13,146 nt of DNA from Parafilimonas sp. (GTDB lineage Bacteria > Bacteroidota > Bacteroidia > Chitinophagales > Chitinophagaceae). The first letter of the stretch is position 1, and every line of letters begins with the position of its first letter. The notes beneath the pieces were generated by a model. The model saw only the letters and a program-made list of their open reading frames with translations. It made no database searches and was not told the DNA's origin. The stretch is from positions 1 to 13,146 of the forward strand of contig JAICKT010000084.1 in assembly GCA_025927795.1 (NCBI GenBank). Reading direction: 5' to 3'. Both the position numbers and the translations under genes were made by a program. Positions 1 to 5,991 of the stretch are shown here, in pieces.

Positions 1-225
1 ACCACACAGGCTTTCCGCGATTTTCAAACGCAGATTGAAGGAACTGAAAACCGTATTAATATTGCGCGTCGTGATTATAACGATGCTGTAAATAAATATA
101 ATTTGCAGGTGCGCACTTTTCCGAATAATCTATTTGCCGGCATATTTCATTTTCAAGCCAAAGCTTATTATAAAGCTGATGCAGGTTCTGAAAAAGCACC
201 CGATATTAATTTTGATACCAAATAA
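1..225 (+). CDS. lemA: LemA family protein, C-terminal part (5' end outside window)
   Basis: Frame 1 is open from the first base to TAA at 223-225, giving the last 74 residues of a protein whose start is off the window. The visible part has the LemA C-terminal signature: a helical stretch with ENRINIARRDYNDAV followed by NKYNLQVRTFPNNLFAG and a short tail (FHFQAKAYYKAD). LemA proteins are about 180-200 residues, with an N-terminal membrane helix and a mainly helical domain outside the membrane; their biochemical role is not settled. The next gene starts 9 nt downstream, so the two are probably co-transcribed. LemA next to TPM-domain genes is a common arrangement in Bacteroidota, which supports the call. 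The assignment is by motif recognition; the missing N-terminus cannot be judged. Confidence 0.88.
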   Translation, partial: TTQAFRDFQTQIEGTENRINIARRDYNDAVNKYNLQVRTFPNNLFAGIFHFQAKAYYKADAGSEKAPDINFDTK

Positions 226-234
226 TTTTTGCTG

Positions 235-696
235 ATGTTATCATTTTTAAAACCTAAGCAGCAAAGATTTTTTTCTGCGGATGAAGAAGAAAAAATTGTT
301 AATGCAATTCGCTCAGCAGAAAAAGAAACCAGCGGTGAAGTGCGGTTATTTATTGAAAATAAGTGCCGCTTTGTTGATCCGCTGGATCGGGCAGCAGAAA
401 TTTTTCTCCAGTTAAAAATGAATGAAACCGCAAACCGTAATGCAGTGCTTGTATATGTCGCAAAAAAACATCGCCAGCTTGCTGTGTTTGCAGACGAAGG
501 CATTTATAATAAAGCTGGCGCAGCATTTTGGAATAATGCAGTTGCAATAATGCTAAAAGAATTTAGAAAAGAAAATTATGCTGAAGGGTTGATGGAAGTA
601 ATCCAAAAGATTGGGCTTTCATTGCAAACACATTTTCCTTATGATGCTGAAACAGATAAAAATGAATTGCCGGATGATATTGTATTTGGAAAATAG
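235..696 (+). CDS. TPM-domain protein, short cytosolic form
   Basis: The product is 153 residues. I chose the ATG at 235; a TTG two codons upstream is in frame but less likely. The protein is one TPM domain (the YgcG / TPM_phosphatase fold): an N-terminal helix (EEEKIVNAIRSAEKETSGEVRL), a strand with IEN, a central NRNAVLVYVAKKHRQLAVFAD segment and a C-terminal helical part (FRKENYAEGLMEVIQKIG). There is no signal peptide or membrane helix, so it should be cytosolic, unlike the second TPM gene downstream. The gene sits 9 nt after lemA and about 94 nt before the other TPM gene, which looks like one operon. Some family members have been reported as phosphatases or photosystem assembly factors; the role here is unknown. 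Family confidence is good, functional confidence low. Confidence 0.82.
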   Translation: MLSFLKPKQQRFFSADEEEKIVNAIRSAEKETSGEVRLFIENKCRFVDPLDRAAEIFLQLKMNETANRNAVLVYVAKKHRQLAVFADEGIYNKAGAAFWNNAVAIMLKEFRKENYAEGLMEVIQKIGLSLQTHFPYDAETDKNELPDDIVFGK

Positions 697-697
697 A

Positions 698-778
698 TTC
701 ACGCAAAGTGGCAAAGTTTTACAAAAAAAATCACAATGCAACCTTAGCACCTTTGCCCCTTTAAATTTTTTGCGTGAA
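698..778. repeat. Imperfect inverted repeat (REP-like element) between the TPM genes
   Basis: The left arm TTCACGCAAA (698-707) is the exact reverse complement of TTTGCGTGAA (769-778). A second complementary block lies inside: GGCAAAG (710-716) faces CTTTGCC (751-757). The two halves resemble each other except for an A/T-rich interruption in the right arm. The element occupies most of the gap between the TPM genes and begins 2 nt after the upstream stop codon. Its motif (CTTTGC…CTTTGCGTGAA) resembles dispersed intergenic repeats I associate with Bacteroidota genomes; that is recollection, and copy number cannot be seen from one window. As RNA it could form a long, interrupted stem within the operon transcript. 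No transposase or target-site duplication is visible. Confidence 0.6.
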
Positions 779-790
779 AAAAAAGAAATA

Positions 791-1582
791 ATGAAACATT
801 TTTTATATCTCATCTCTTTCCTGCTTTTTACCACCATACTTTCTGCGCAGGAAGTTTTGCCAAAACCAAATCCGCCAAGGCTATTTGTTGACAAAGCGAA
901 TATGCTTTCGCAAGACCAGGTAAATATTTTAGAACAGAAATTAGATGCGTTTAACGATTCAACCAGTAACCAGATTGCGGTTGTTATTATTCCAACTTTA
1001 AATGATGTACCGGTTGAAGATTATGCAGTAAAACTTTTTCGTGACTGGGGTATTGGTGGATCAAAACATAATAATGGTGTGTTGTTATTAATCGCAGCAC
1101 AAGATCATAAAATACGCATTGAGGTTGGCTATGGTTTAGAAGGTGCAATAACCGATGTACAATCGAATGATATTATTGCGAATGATCTCACGCCAAATTT
1201 TAAAAACGAAGATTATTATGCCGGAATAGATGATGCTATAAACTCTTTAGAAAAAGCTGCGGCAGGCGAATATAAAGAACGCGGCAAGCAAAAAAGTGAT
1301 AACGGTAAAGGCGGAAACATTTTAGGCTTCATAATTATATTTATTGTAATAATAATTGCAATTAGTCGTGGACGTGGTGGACGCGGTGGCGGCATGATGA
1401 GTCGGCGCGGTTCTGGAAGCTGGATAATACCTGCAATGTTTTTAGGTGGTTGGGGACGTGGCGGCAGCGGCGGTTTTGGAGGAGGCGCATTTGGCGGTGG
1501 AGGCTTCGGTGGAGGCGGCGGTGGCTTCGGAGGATTTGGTGGTGGCAGCAGCGGCGGCGGTGGCGCCAGTGGTGGATGGTAA
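791..1582 (+). CDS. Secreted/membrane TPM-domain protein with glycine-rich tail
   Basis: The product is 263 residues. The ATG at 791 is chosen because it begins a clear signal peptide (MKHFLYLISFLLFTTILSAQ, predicted cut A19|Q20); the open frame extends further upstream but runs back through the inverted repeat and the previous gene. The TPM domain covers about residues 28-160, with the expected VDKANMLS, IAVVIIPTLND, LFRDWGIGG and GVLLLIA…RIEVGYGLEG blocks. A hydrophobic helix follows (about 176-192), then an Arg/Gly segment and an almost pure Gly/Ser/Phe tail ending in GGW. This is the usual plan of YgcG-type proteins: TPM domain outside the membrane, one anchor, low-complexity tail. It is the last gene of the LemA-TPM-TPM cluster and is followed by a strong terminator. 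Function is unknown; envelope stress or membrane-protein quality control are only suggestions. Confidence 0.88.
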   Translation: MKHFLYLISFLLFTTILSAQEVLPKPNPPRLFVDKANMLSQDQVNILEQKLDAFNDSTSNQIAVVIIPTLNDVPVEDYAVKLFRDWGIGGSKHNNGVLLLIAAQDHKIRIEVGYGLEGAITDVQSNDIIANDLTPNFKNEDYYAGIDDAINSLEKAAAGEYKERGKQKSDNGKGGNILGFIIIFIVIIIAISRGRGGRGGGMMSRRGSGSWIIPAMFLGGWGRGGSGGFGGGAFGGGGFGGGGGGFGGFGGGSSGGGGASGGW

Positions 1583-1596
1583 ACAAACCTTTTTAT

Positions 1597-1640
1597 AAGA
1601 GCTAACAAAGCAAAAGAAATTGTTAGCTCTTTTTATTTTA
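1597..1640 (+). terminator. Rho-independent terminator after the TPM operon
   Basis: A perfect 11-bp stem, AAGAGCTAACA (1597-1607) with TGTTAGCTCTT (1621-1631), encloses a 13-nt loop and is followed by TTTTATTTTA. It starts 14 nt after the stop codon of the secreted TPM gene. The other side of the stem lacks a T-run on the minus strand, so it should act mainly on the plus-strand transcript and not on lpxD, which converges on it. Confidence 0.85.
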
Positions 1641-1737
1641 TGTCCTTAAAAATTCATAAGCATATATATTTAAAAATTATGGTGATGAATATAAATGAAA
1701 GAAAATTTTTGTTATCATGTTAACCTACGATTTCAGA

Positions 1738-2697
1738 TTATTTTTCAGATGTAAGCTCTTTTAGTTTTTCCCACATTTCAGGAATACGTTTTATCCAGAT
1801 GAGTTCTTTCTTTTTTTCATTTGCATTTATTGCAGGTGAGCCAAAATAAGTTTTATTACTATCCAATGAATAAGCCACACCGCTTTGCGCATACACCGTT
1901 GCATTTTCTCCAATGGTTAATGTTTTACTTACACCAACTTGTCCCCATAATACAACACCATCTTCAATTGTTGTTGCGCCTGCAATGCCAACCTGTGCAG
2001 CAAATAAACAGTTGCATCCAACGTTTGTATCATGACCAATATGCACAAGGTTATCAATCTTAGTGCCTTTCCCAATACGTGTTGAAGCAGTAACTCCACG
2101 ATCAATTGTGCAGCTTGCACCAATCTCAACGTTATCTTCAATAATTACATTTCCGCAACTCTGCATCTTTTTGTACCATACATCGCGATTTTTTTTTGTG
2201 TTGTAGTAAAATGCATCACTGCCAATAACTGTTCCTGATTGTATAATAACATTGTTACCAATTTCAGTATAATCCATTATTGTAACGTTTGGATGAATAA
2301 TGCAATCATTACCAATCTTTACATCTTTACCAATAAACACATTTGGCATTACAACAGTACGTTCACCAATCACTGCATTTTCGTTTTGCAAAATTTTTGT
2401 TGGATGAAACGGTCTGAAGTAATTAACAATTTTTAAGTAAGCTTCAAACGGTTCGTTAACAACAAGAATATTTTTTCCTCCGGGTATTGTTACATTTTTT
2501 GTGTTGATGATAATGTGTGTTGCTGCACTATTTAAACAGGTTTCATAATATTTCGGATGATCAACAAAACATAAATCACCTTCTTCCACTTTATGTATTT
2601 CATTTATACCATAAGCCTGTGATGCAGCGCTGCCAATGGTTTCAGCGTTTATTAGTTCTGCAATCCATTTTATAGAAACAGGTTGAGGAAATTTCAT
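1738..2697 (-). CDS. lpxD: UDP-3-O-acylglucosamine N-acyltransferase (LpxD-type)
   Basis: The product is 319 residues, close to the family's usual 330-350. LpxD transfers a 3-hydroxyacyl chain from acyl carrier protein to the 2-amino group of UDP-3-O-acyl-glucosamine, the third step of lipid A synthesis, in the cytosol. Residues 1-100 resemble the LpxD uridine-binding N-domain (INEIHKVEEGDLCFVDHPKYY). Residues 105-280 are a hexapeptide-repeat left-handed β-helix (VIGERTVV, FIGKDVKIGN, TEIGNNV and so on). H222 in VHIGHD sits where the E. coli catalytic His239 (IAHN) falls. A C-terminal helix (KKKELIWIKRIPEMWEKLKEL) closes the trimeric fold. The gene stands alone and is not beside lpxA, lpxC or fabZ. 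Bacteroidota often carry more than one LpxD-like gene, so this may be a paralogue and its exact acyl specificity is uncertain. Confidence 0.86.
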   Translation of the reverse strand: MKFPQPVSIKWIAELINAETIGSAASQAYGINEIHKVEEGDLCFVDHPKYYETCLNSAATHIIINTKNVTIPGGKNILVVNEPFEAYLKIVNYFRPFHPTKILQNENAVIGERTVVMPNVFIGKDVKIGNDCIIHPNVTIMDYTEIGNNVIIQSGTVIGSDAFYYNTKKNRDVWYKKMQSCGNVIIEDNVEIGASCTIDRGVTASTRIGKGTKIDNLVHIGHDTNVGCNCLFAAQVGIAGATTIEDGVVLWGQVGVSKTLTIGENATVYAQSGVAYSLDSNKTYFGSPAINANEKKKELIWIKRIPEMWEKLKELTSEK

Positions 2698-2716
2698 GTA
2701 TCAAATTTTTGTGCGT

Positions 2717-2724
2717 CAAAGTTA
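2717..2724 (-). promoter_or_regulatory. Possible -7 element for lpxD
   Basis: On the minus strand these bases read TAACTTTG, an exact match to the Bacteroidota -7 consensus TAnnTTTG. They lie about 20 nt before the lpxD start codon. No convincing TTTG -33 box is seen at the expected 19-21 bp upstream, and in DNA this AT-rich a chance match is plausible. Confidence 0.3.
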
Positions 2725-2876
2725 AGTTGTTGTTTGCGCGATGAAGTGCAGATTTATATTTTATAAATTGTTTATTAAATACTGAAAAGTTGCTTTTGAA
2801 TTTTAAAATCATGTTTTTAATGCAGCGCAATTCACATCACTAAAAAAAATTGTGTATAAAATTGTTTGAAATTTTT

Positions 2877-2907
2877 TTTGTGTAAGAGAAAAGTATTTTT
2901 AATATTG
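2877..2907 (+). promoter_or_regulatory. Bacteroidota-type promoter in front of the rluE leader
   Basis: TTTG at 2877-2880 is followed after 19 bp by TAATATTG at 2900-2907. The Bacteroidota housekeeping consensus is TTTG, a 19-21 bp spacer, then TAnnTTTG, so this matches with one mismatch in the -7 box. Transcription would start near 2911-2915, just at the first hairpin of the leader. It is the best promoter match I found in the window. Confidence 0.55.
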
Positions 2908-2908
2908 T

Positions 2909-2981
2909 GATGGGAAATTTATTTTCCCAGTTACTTACTAACCCATCTATATACAAAGTCCCGCATCGGCGGGATTTTTTT
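2909..2981 (+). ncRNA. Candidate attenuator leader or ~70-nt small RNA upstream of rluE
   Basis: Between the promoter-like sequence and the rluE start codon lies a short structured segment without an ORF. Hairpin 1 pairs TGGGAAA (2911-2917) with TTTCCCA (2923-2929). The last hairpin (2959-2974) plus T-run is an intrinsic terminator. GATGGG (2909-2914) is also exactly complementary to CCCATC (2942-2947), so hairpin 1 has a competing partner, as expected of a switching leader. A transcript from the predicted start would be about 70 nt if terminated, or would read into rluE and the GNAT gene. No known riboswitch or ribosomal-protein leader was recognised. It may equally be a free small RNA. Pairing is seen in the sequence; regulation is inferred. 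Confidence 0.45.
2959..2981 (+). terminator. Intrinsic terminator 9 nt before the rluE start codon
   Basis: The 6-bp GC-rich stem TCCCGC (2959-2964) with GCGGGA (2969-2974) has an ATCG loop and is followed at once by seven T (2975-2981). There is no plus-strand gene upstream to terminate: lpxD begins at 2697 and runs the other way. It therefore belongs either to the rluE leader (attenuator) or to a separate small RNA. Confidence 0.75.
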
Positions 2982-2989
2982 ATTGTTGT

Positions 2990-3586
2990 ATGTTTCGATA
3001 TTTCATTATATATAAACCATGTCAAACGCTGTCGCAGTTCACTTCAACATTAAATAAAAAAACACTTGCTGATTATTTTTCTGTTCCAAAAAATGTTTAT
3101 CCGGTTGGAAGATTAGATGAAGACAGTGAAGGTTTAATGATATTAACCAACGATAAAAAACTTAATCAGTATTTATTGAATCCTGAAAATGAACATGACA
3201 GAGAATATTGGGTACAGGTAGAAGGTAACATTTCAGACGATGCTGTAATACAGATGCAGCAAGGGTTTCAGCTTAATATAAAGGGCAGAACCGAGAAAAC
3301 AAAATCTTGTAAAATTGAAATATTAGATAAAGCTCCGCAGGTTGATGAACGCATTCCTCCGATACGTTATCGTGTAAACATTCCAACGTCGTGGATAAAA
3401 ATAATTTTAAAAGAAGGTAAGAACAGACAGATTAGAAAGATGACAGCAAAGGTTGGTTTTCCTACATTGCGTTTAATAAGATCTCGTATCGTCGACATTG
3501 AGTTAAAAAATATGCAACCTGCAACAATGATTGAGCTTTCACAAAAATCAATTTATAAAAAACTTTTTCATGCAACCGATATATGA
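2990..3586 (+). CDS. rluE: 23S rRNA pseudouridine synthase, RluE-like
   Basis: The product is 198 residues, a little shorter than E. coli RluE (about 217). It belongs to the RsuA/RluB/E/F family, which converts a single uridine of rRNA to pseudouridine; RluE modifies U2457 of 23S rRNA. It lacks an S4 domain, as RluE does. The N-terminus RYFIIYKPCQTLSQFT starts directly in the catalytic fold, supporting the ATG at 2990. The catalytic motif is GRLDEDSEGL with Asp43. The C-terminal half carries PPIRYRVNIPTSWIKI and EGKNRQIRKMTAKVGFPTLR, closely matching the RluE pattern as I remember it. No Shine-Dalgarno sequence is present; the T-run of a terminator hairpin ends 9 nt upstream, an unusual arrangement. 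The last 17 bases overlap the GNAT gene, suggesting translational coupling. Confidence 0.88.
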   Translation: MFRYFIIYKPCQTLSQFTSTLNKKTLADYFSVPKNVYPVGRLDEDSEGLMILTNDKKLNQYLLNPENEHDREYWVQVEGNISDDAVIQMQQGFQLNIKGRTEKTKSCKIEILDKAPQVDERIPPIRYRVNIPTSWIKIILKEGKNRQIRKMTAKVGFPTLRLIRSRIVDIELKNMQPATMIELSQKSIYKKLFHATDI

Positions 3587-4031
3587 AGTGAGTGAAGGAT
3601 TATATAACATCACTACAGATATTTCTAAACTTGATGTTAACGTTATTCACCGGTTTCTTTCTGAAGAATCTTATTGGGCGAAAGGAGTTCCAAAAAATAT
3701 TGTTGAAAAATCAATTGTAAACTCTTTATGCTTTGGTATGTTTTATAAAAATGAACAAGTTGGTTTTGCAAGATTAATTACAGATAAAGCAACGTTCGCT
3801 TATGTTGCTGATGTTTTTATTTTACGTGAACACAGAGGTAAAGGATTAGGTAAATGGTTAATGAAAGCAATACAATCACATCCCGAATTACAAAACTTAA
3901 GAAGATGGTTGCTAACTACAAAAGATGCACATACTTTATATGAACAATTAGGTTGGCAGAAACCATCAGCAGATTATGCATATCGTTTTATGATGCGGCA
4001 GAATGCTGATGTATATAAAAAGAGCCAGTAA
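3570..4031 (+). CDS. GNAT family N-acetyltransferase
   Basis: The product is 153 residues when started at the ATG at 3570, inside the end of rluE (17-bp overlap, different frame); an upstream in-frame ATG at 3531 would lengthen the overlap and add a tail absent from relatives. The acetyl-CoA binding motif R-x-x-G-x-G is RGKGLG at residues 89-94, preceded by the β4 strand ATFAYVADVFIL and followed by helix KWLMKAIQSHPEL. The N-terminal SEESYWAKGVPKNIVEKSIVNSLCFG block and C-terminal TKDAHTLYEQLGWQ are typical of a small, conserved bacterial GNAT subgroup. The acetyl acceptor is unknown; a small amine or a protein N-terminus are both possible. It shares a transcript with rluE, but a functional tie to rRNA modification is not shown. 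Confidence 0.85.
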   Translation: MQPIYEVSEGLYNITTDISKLDVNVIHRFLSEESYWAKGVPKNIVEKSIVNSLCFGMFYKNEQVGFARLITDKATFAYVADVFILREHRGKGLGKWLMKAIQSHPELQNLRRWLLTTKDAHTLYEQLGWQKPSADYAYRFMMRQNADVYKKSQ

Positions 4032-4177
4032 AGTTGGAAAGCCAGATAGACAGCAAGTTTGACTTTCCGATTTCTGTAAAAGAGTTTGTAAAGTGTTTGG
4101 GTAAAACGAATAAAAAAATTTAATAAAGATTGATTTGCTTTTCGGACTTGCGGATTTTCCTTCTTCCCAGCTTGCCA

Positions 4178-5293
4178 TTAAGAATTCAACATTAACGGCA
4201 TTACAAGCATTAATAAATCTTCATTTTCATCTTGGGTATTTGGTTTTATAATACCGGCTTTATTTGGTGTAGAGAGTTCAATTGTTATTTCTTCACTGTC
4301 AGATGCATTTAATAATTCAATCAAAAATTTTGCATTAAAAGCAATTTGCAAATCTTCACCATCATACTGGCAACTCATACGTTCATTACCTTCAAAACTA
4401 AAATCAACATCTTGCGCAGCCAACTGCAGTTCACTTCCGCTTATACTTAATACAACCTGGTTTGTGCTTTTATTGCTGAATATGCTTACACGGCGTAATG
4501 CACTTTGAAAATCATTTTTATTTACTGTGAGCTTGTATGGATTATCTGTGGGAATAACAACTTTATAATCCGGAAAACGCGCATCAATTAAACGGCAGCT
4601 TAAACGTGTTGAATCATGTGTTACAAAAAAATGATTGCTGTTATAGCTTACAGTTAATTCATCATCATTATTAGGCAAAATATTTTTTAATAAACTCAAA
4701 GGTTTTTTTGGAACGATAAAATTATCTGACTTAGCGCTTTCTGCATCTGTGCGTTTGTATCTAACTAACCTGTGTGCATCTGTTGAAACAAATTGTAACA
4801 CACCTTTTGATAGTTCAAAAAAAACACCTGTCATAGCAGGTCTTAAATCATCGTTGCTTACAGCAAATAAAGTTTTATTTATTCCGCTTAATAATGCTGA
4901 GCTGCTTACTGTAAAACTATTTGCATCATCAGCGGCAGGCGCTTTCGGAAAGTTATCAGGATTTTCACCCATTACTTTATACTTACCGTTATCGCTTGTT
5001 ATTTCAACAGCAAAATTTTTATCTACATTAAAAGTAAGTGGCTGGTCAGAAATGTTTTTGAGTGAATCCATTAATATACGTGCAGGAATACAAATCTTGC
5101 CATTGGTTTTACTTTCCACTTCCATTTCCACACGCATTACCGTTTCTAAATCTGTTGCAACAAGGCTTAATTTTTTATCCTGTATTTCAAAAAGAAAATC
5201 TTCTAATATCGGCAAAACAGTATTAGCATTTATTACGCCGCTTATTTGTTGAAGATGTTTTAATAAAGTTGATGAAGAAACTATAAATTTCAT
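4178..5293 (-). CDS. dnaN: DNA polymerase III β subunit (sliding clamp)
   Basis: The product is 371 residues, the usual clamp length (about 366-375). The dimeric ring encircles DNA and tethers polymerase III and other partners. Start at the ATG at 5293 (MKFIVSSSTLLKHLQQI) is chosen over an in-frame start nine codons earlier because the family begins here. Three repeated clamp domains are recognisable: about 1-120 (LPILEDFLFE, ATDLE), 127-245 (RPAMTGVFFE, FVSTDAHRL, SCRLIDARFPDY) and 252-371 ending in LMLVMPLMLNS, the conserved C-terminal region forming the partner-binding pocket. The gene is not beside dnaA or recF in this window. It lies 123 nt downstream of a response-regulator gene on the same strand and converges on the GNAT gene. 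Confidence 0.97.
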   Translation of the reverse strand: MKFIVSSSTLLKHLQQISGVINANTVLPILEDFLFEIQDKKLSLVATDLETVMRVEMEVESKTNGKICIPARILMDSLKNISDQPLTFNVDKNFAVEITSDNGKYKVMGENPDNFPKAPAADDANSFTVSSSALLSGINKTLFAVSNDDLRPAMTGVFFELSKGVLQFVSTDAHRLVRYKRTDAESAKSDNFIVPKKPLSLLKNILPNNDDELTVSYNSNHFFVTHDSTRLSCRLIDARFPDYKVVIPTDNPYKLTVNKNDFQSALRRVSIFSNKSTNQVVLSISGSELQLAAQDVDFSFEGNERMSCQYDGEDLQIAFNAKFLIELLNASDSEEITIELSTPNKAGIIKPNTQDENEDLLMLVMPLMLNS

Positions 5294-5416
5294 AATGCAG
5301 GTATGCTTTTTAATTAGCAAACGCTTTAAAGCATGAGGGCAAACCTACTGTAAATTGTTATATAGGGCAAGTGAATTTTAATGCTCTGAAAAAATGTGGA
5401 TTGTATGTGCGTGAAC

Positions 5417-5827
5417 TTAACTAACGCACACAGAAGTTAATATGGTACTTAATTTTTCTTTTACAAGTGGCTTTACAATATAGTCCTGTACATTACTAAA
5501 TTGATGTGCATAATTTATGTCAGCATCATTAACAGAAGATGTCACCAAAAAAATAGGTATATCTTTCAAAGCAGGGGAATGGAGATTTTTAAAAGCATGC
5601 AAAAAATCCCAGCCATTCATGATGGGCATATTTACATCCAGCAAAATAATATCCGGTAATTCCTGCGGGTTGTTCATATTTTTTTCAAGGAACCGATAAG
5701 CTTCTTCGCCGTTTGAGCAGGTTATGATTTTTTGGGTTAATCCTGTGGCATCAAGCGTTTTACTTGCGATGTACTGATAAATAGTATCGTCATCAACCAA
5801 TAATACCTTAAGTTTAGTTTTCTTCAT
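5417..5827 (-). CDS. Stand-alone response regulator (receiver domain only)
   Basis: The product is 136 residues, a single CheY-like receiver domain with no output domain. The acidic pocket is D12-D13-D14 (LLVDDDTIYQYIASKTL), the phosphate acceptor is D64 (IILLDVNMPIMNGWDF), the switch Thr/Ser is at 96-97 (LVTSS) and the conserved Lys is K119 (DYIVKPL). Such single-domain regulators in Bacteroidota usually take phosphate from hybrid or orphan histidine kinases and act by protein contact; no kinase gene is in this window, so its partner is unknown. It is divergent from the S9 peptidase gene across a 164-bp gap and lies upstream of dnaN on the same strand, but the 123-nt gap leaves co-transcription open. 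A small hairpin overlaps its stop codon. Confidence 0.92.
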   Translation of the reverse strand: MKKTKLKVLLVDDDTIYQYIASKTLDATGLTQKIITCSNGEEAYRFLEKNMNNPQELPDIILLDVNMPIMNGWDFLHAFKNLHSPALKDIPIFLVTSSVNDADINYAHQFSNVQDYIVKPLVKEKLSTILTSVCVS

Positions 5828-5991
5828 AGGACCAAGTAATTAATGTACAATATTAGTTTATTACGCATATGAGCTGAGAATCTTGGGTTACTAATTTGGC
5901 CTTTTTTATTACCGAAAAAGACTTTTACTTTTTAAACATTAATTGAGTTAATGGCTTTTTTCTTCTTTTTTTGCAGGGCTAAATAATATCA

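Noticed and set aside
168..503. Minus-strand ORF of 111 codons at the left edge.
   Set aside because: It is antisense to the end of lemA and to the short TPM gene, both of which have family motifs.
1216..1608. Minus-strand ORF of 130 codons, very rich in proline.
   Set aside because: It is the antisense of the Gly-codon tract of the secreted TPM gene (GGN reads as NCC = Pro) and has no family match or start context.
4032..4177. Gap between the convergent GNAT and dnaN genes, with GGAAAG (4036-4041) and CTTTCC (4063-4068) as a possible terminator or repeat.
   Set aside because: The stem is only 6 bp with a 21-nt loop and no T-run, and the other GGA/TCC-like words nearby do not form a consistent repeat.
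4749..5252. Plus-strand ORF of 167 codons.
   Set aside because: It lies entirely antisense to dnaN, whose identity is certain; the translated protein shows no recognisable domain.
5392..5404. TGTGGATTG near dnaN as a DnaA box, hinting at a replication origin.
   Set aside because: It matches the 9-mer consensus at only 7 positions, stands alone, and there is no dnaA gene or AT-rich unwinding array around it.
5406..5430. Hairpin TGTGCGT/ACGCACA across the response-regulator stop codon, considered as a terminator.
   Set aside because: The 7-bp stem overlaps the stop codon and no T-run follows directly on the minus strand; the nearest T-run is about 16 nt further on.
5828..5991. Divergent gap between the response regulator and the S9 peptidase, searched for TTTG/TAnnTTTG promoters.
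   Set aside because: Only partial matches with wrong spacing (for example TTTG 5895-5898 and TACTTTTT 5926-5933, 27 bp apart) were found.
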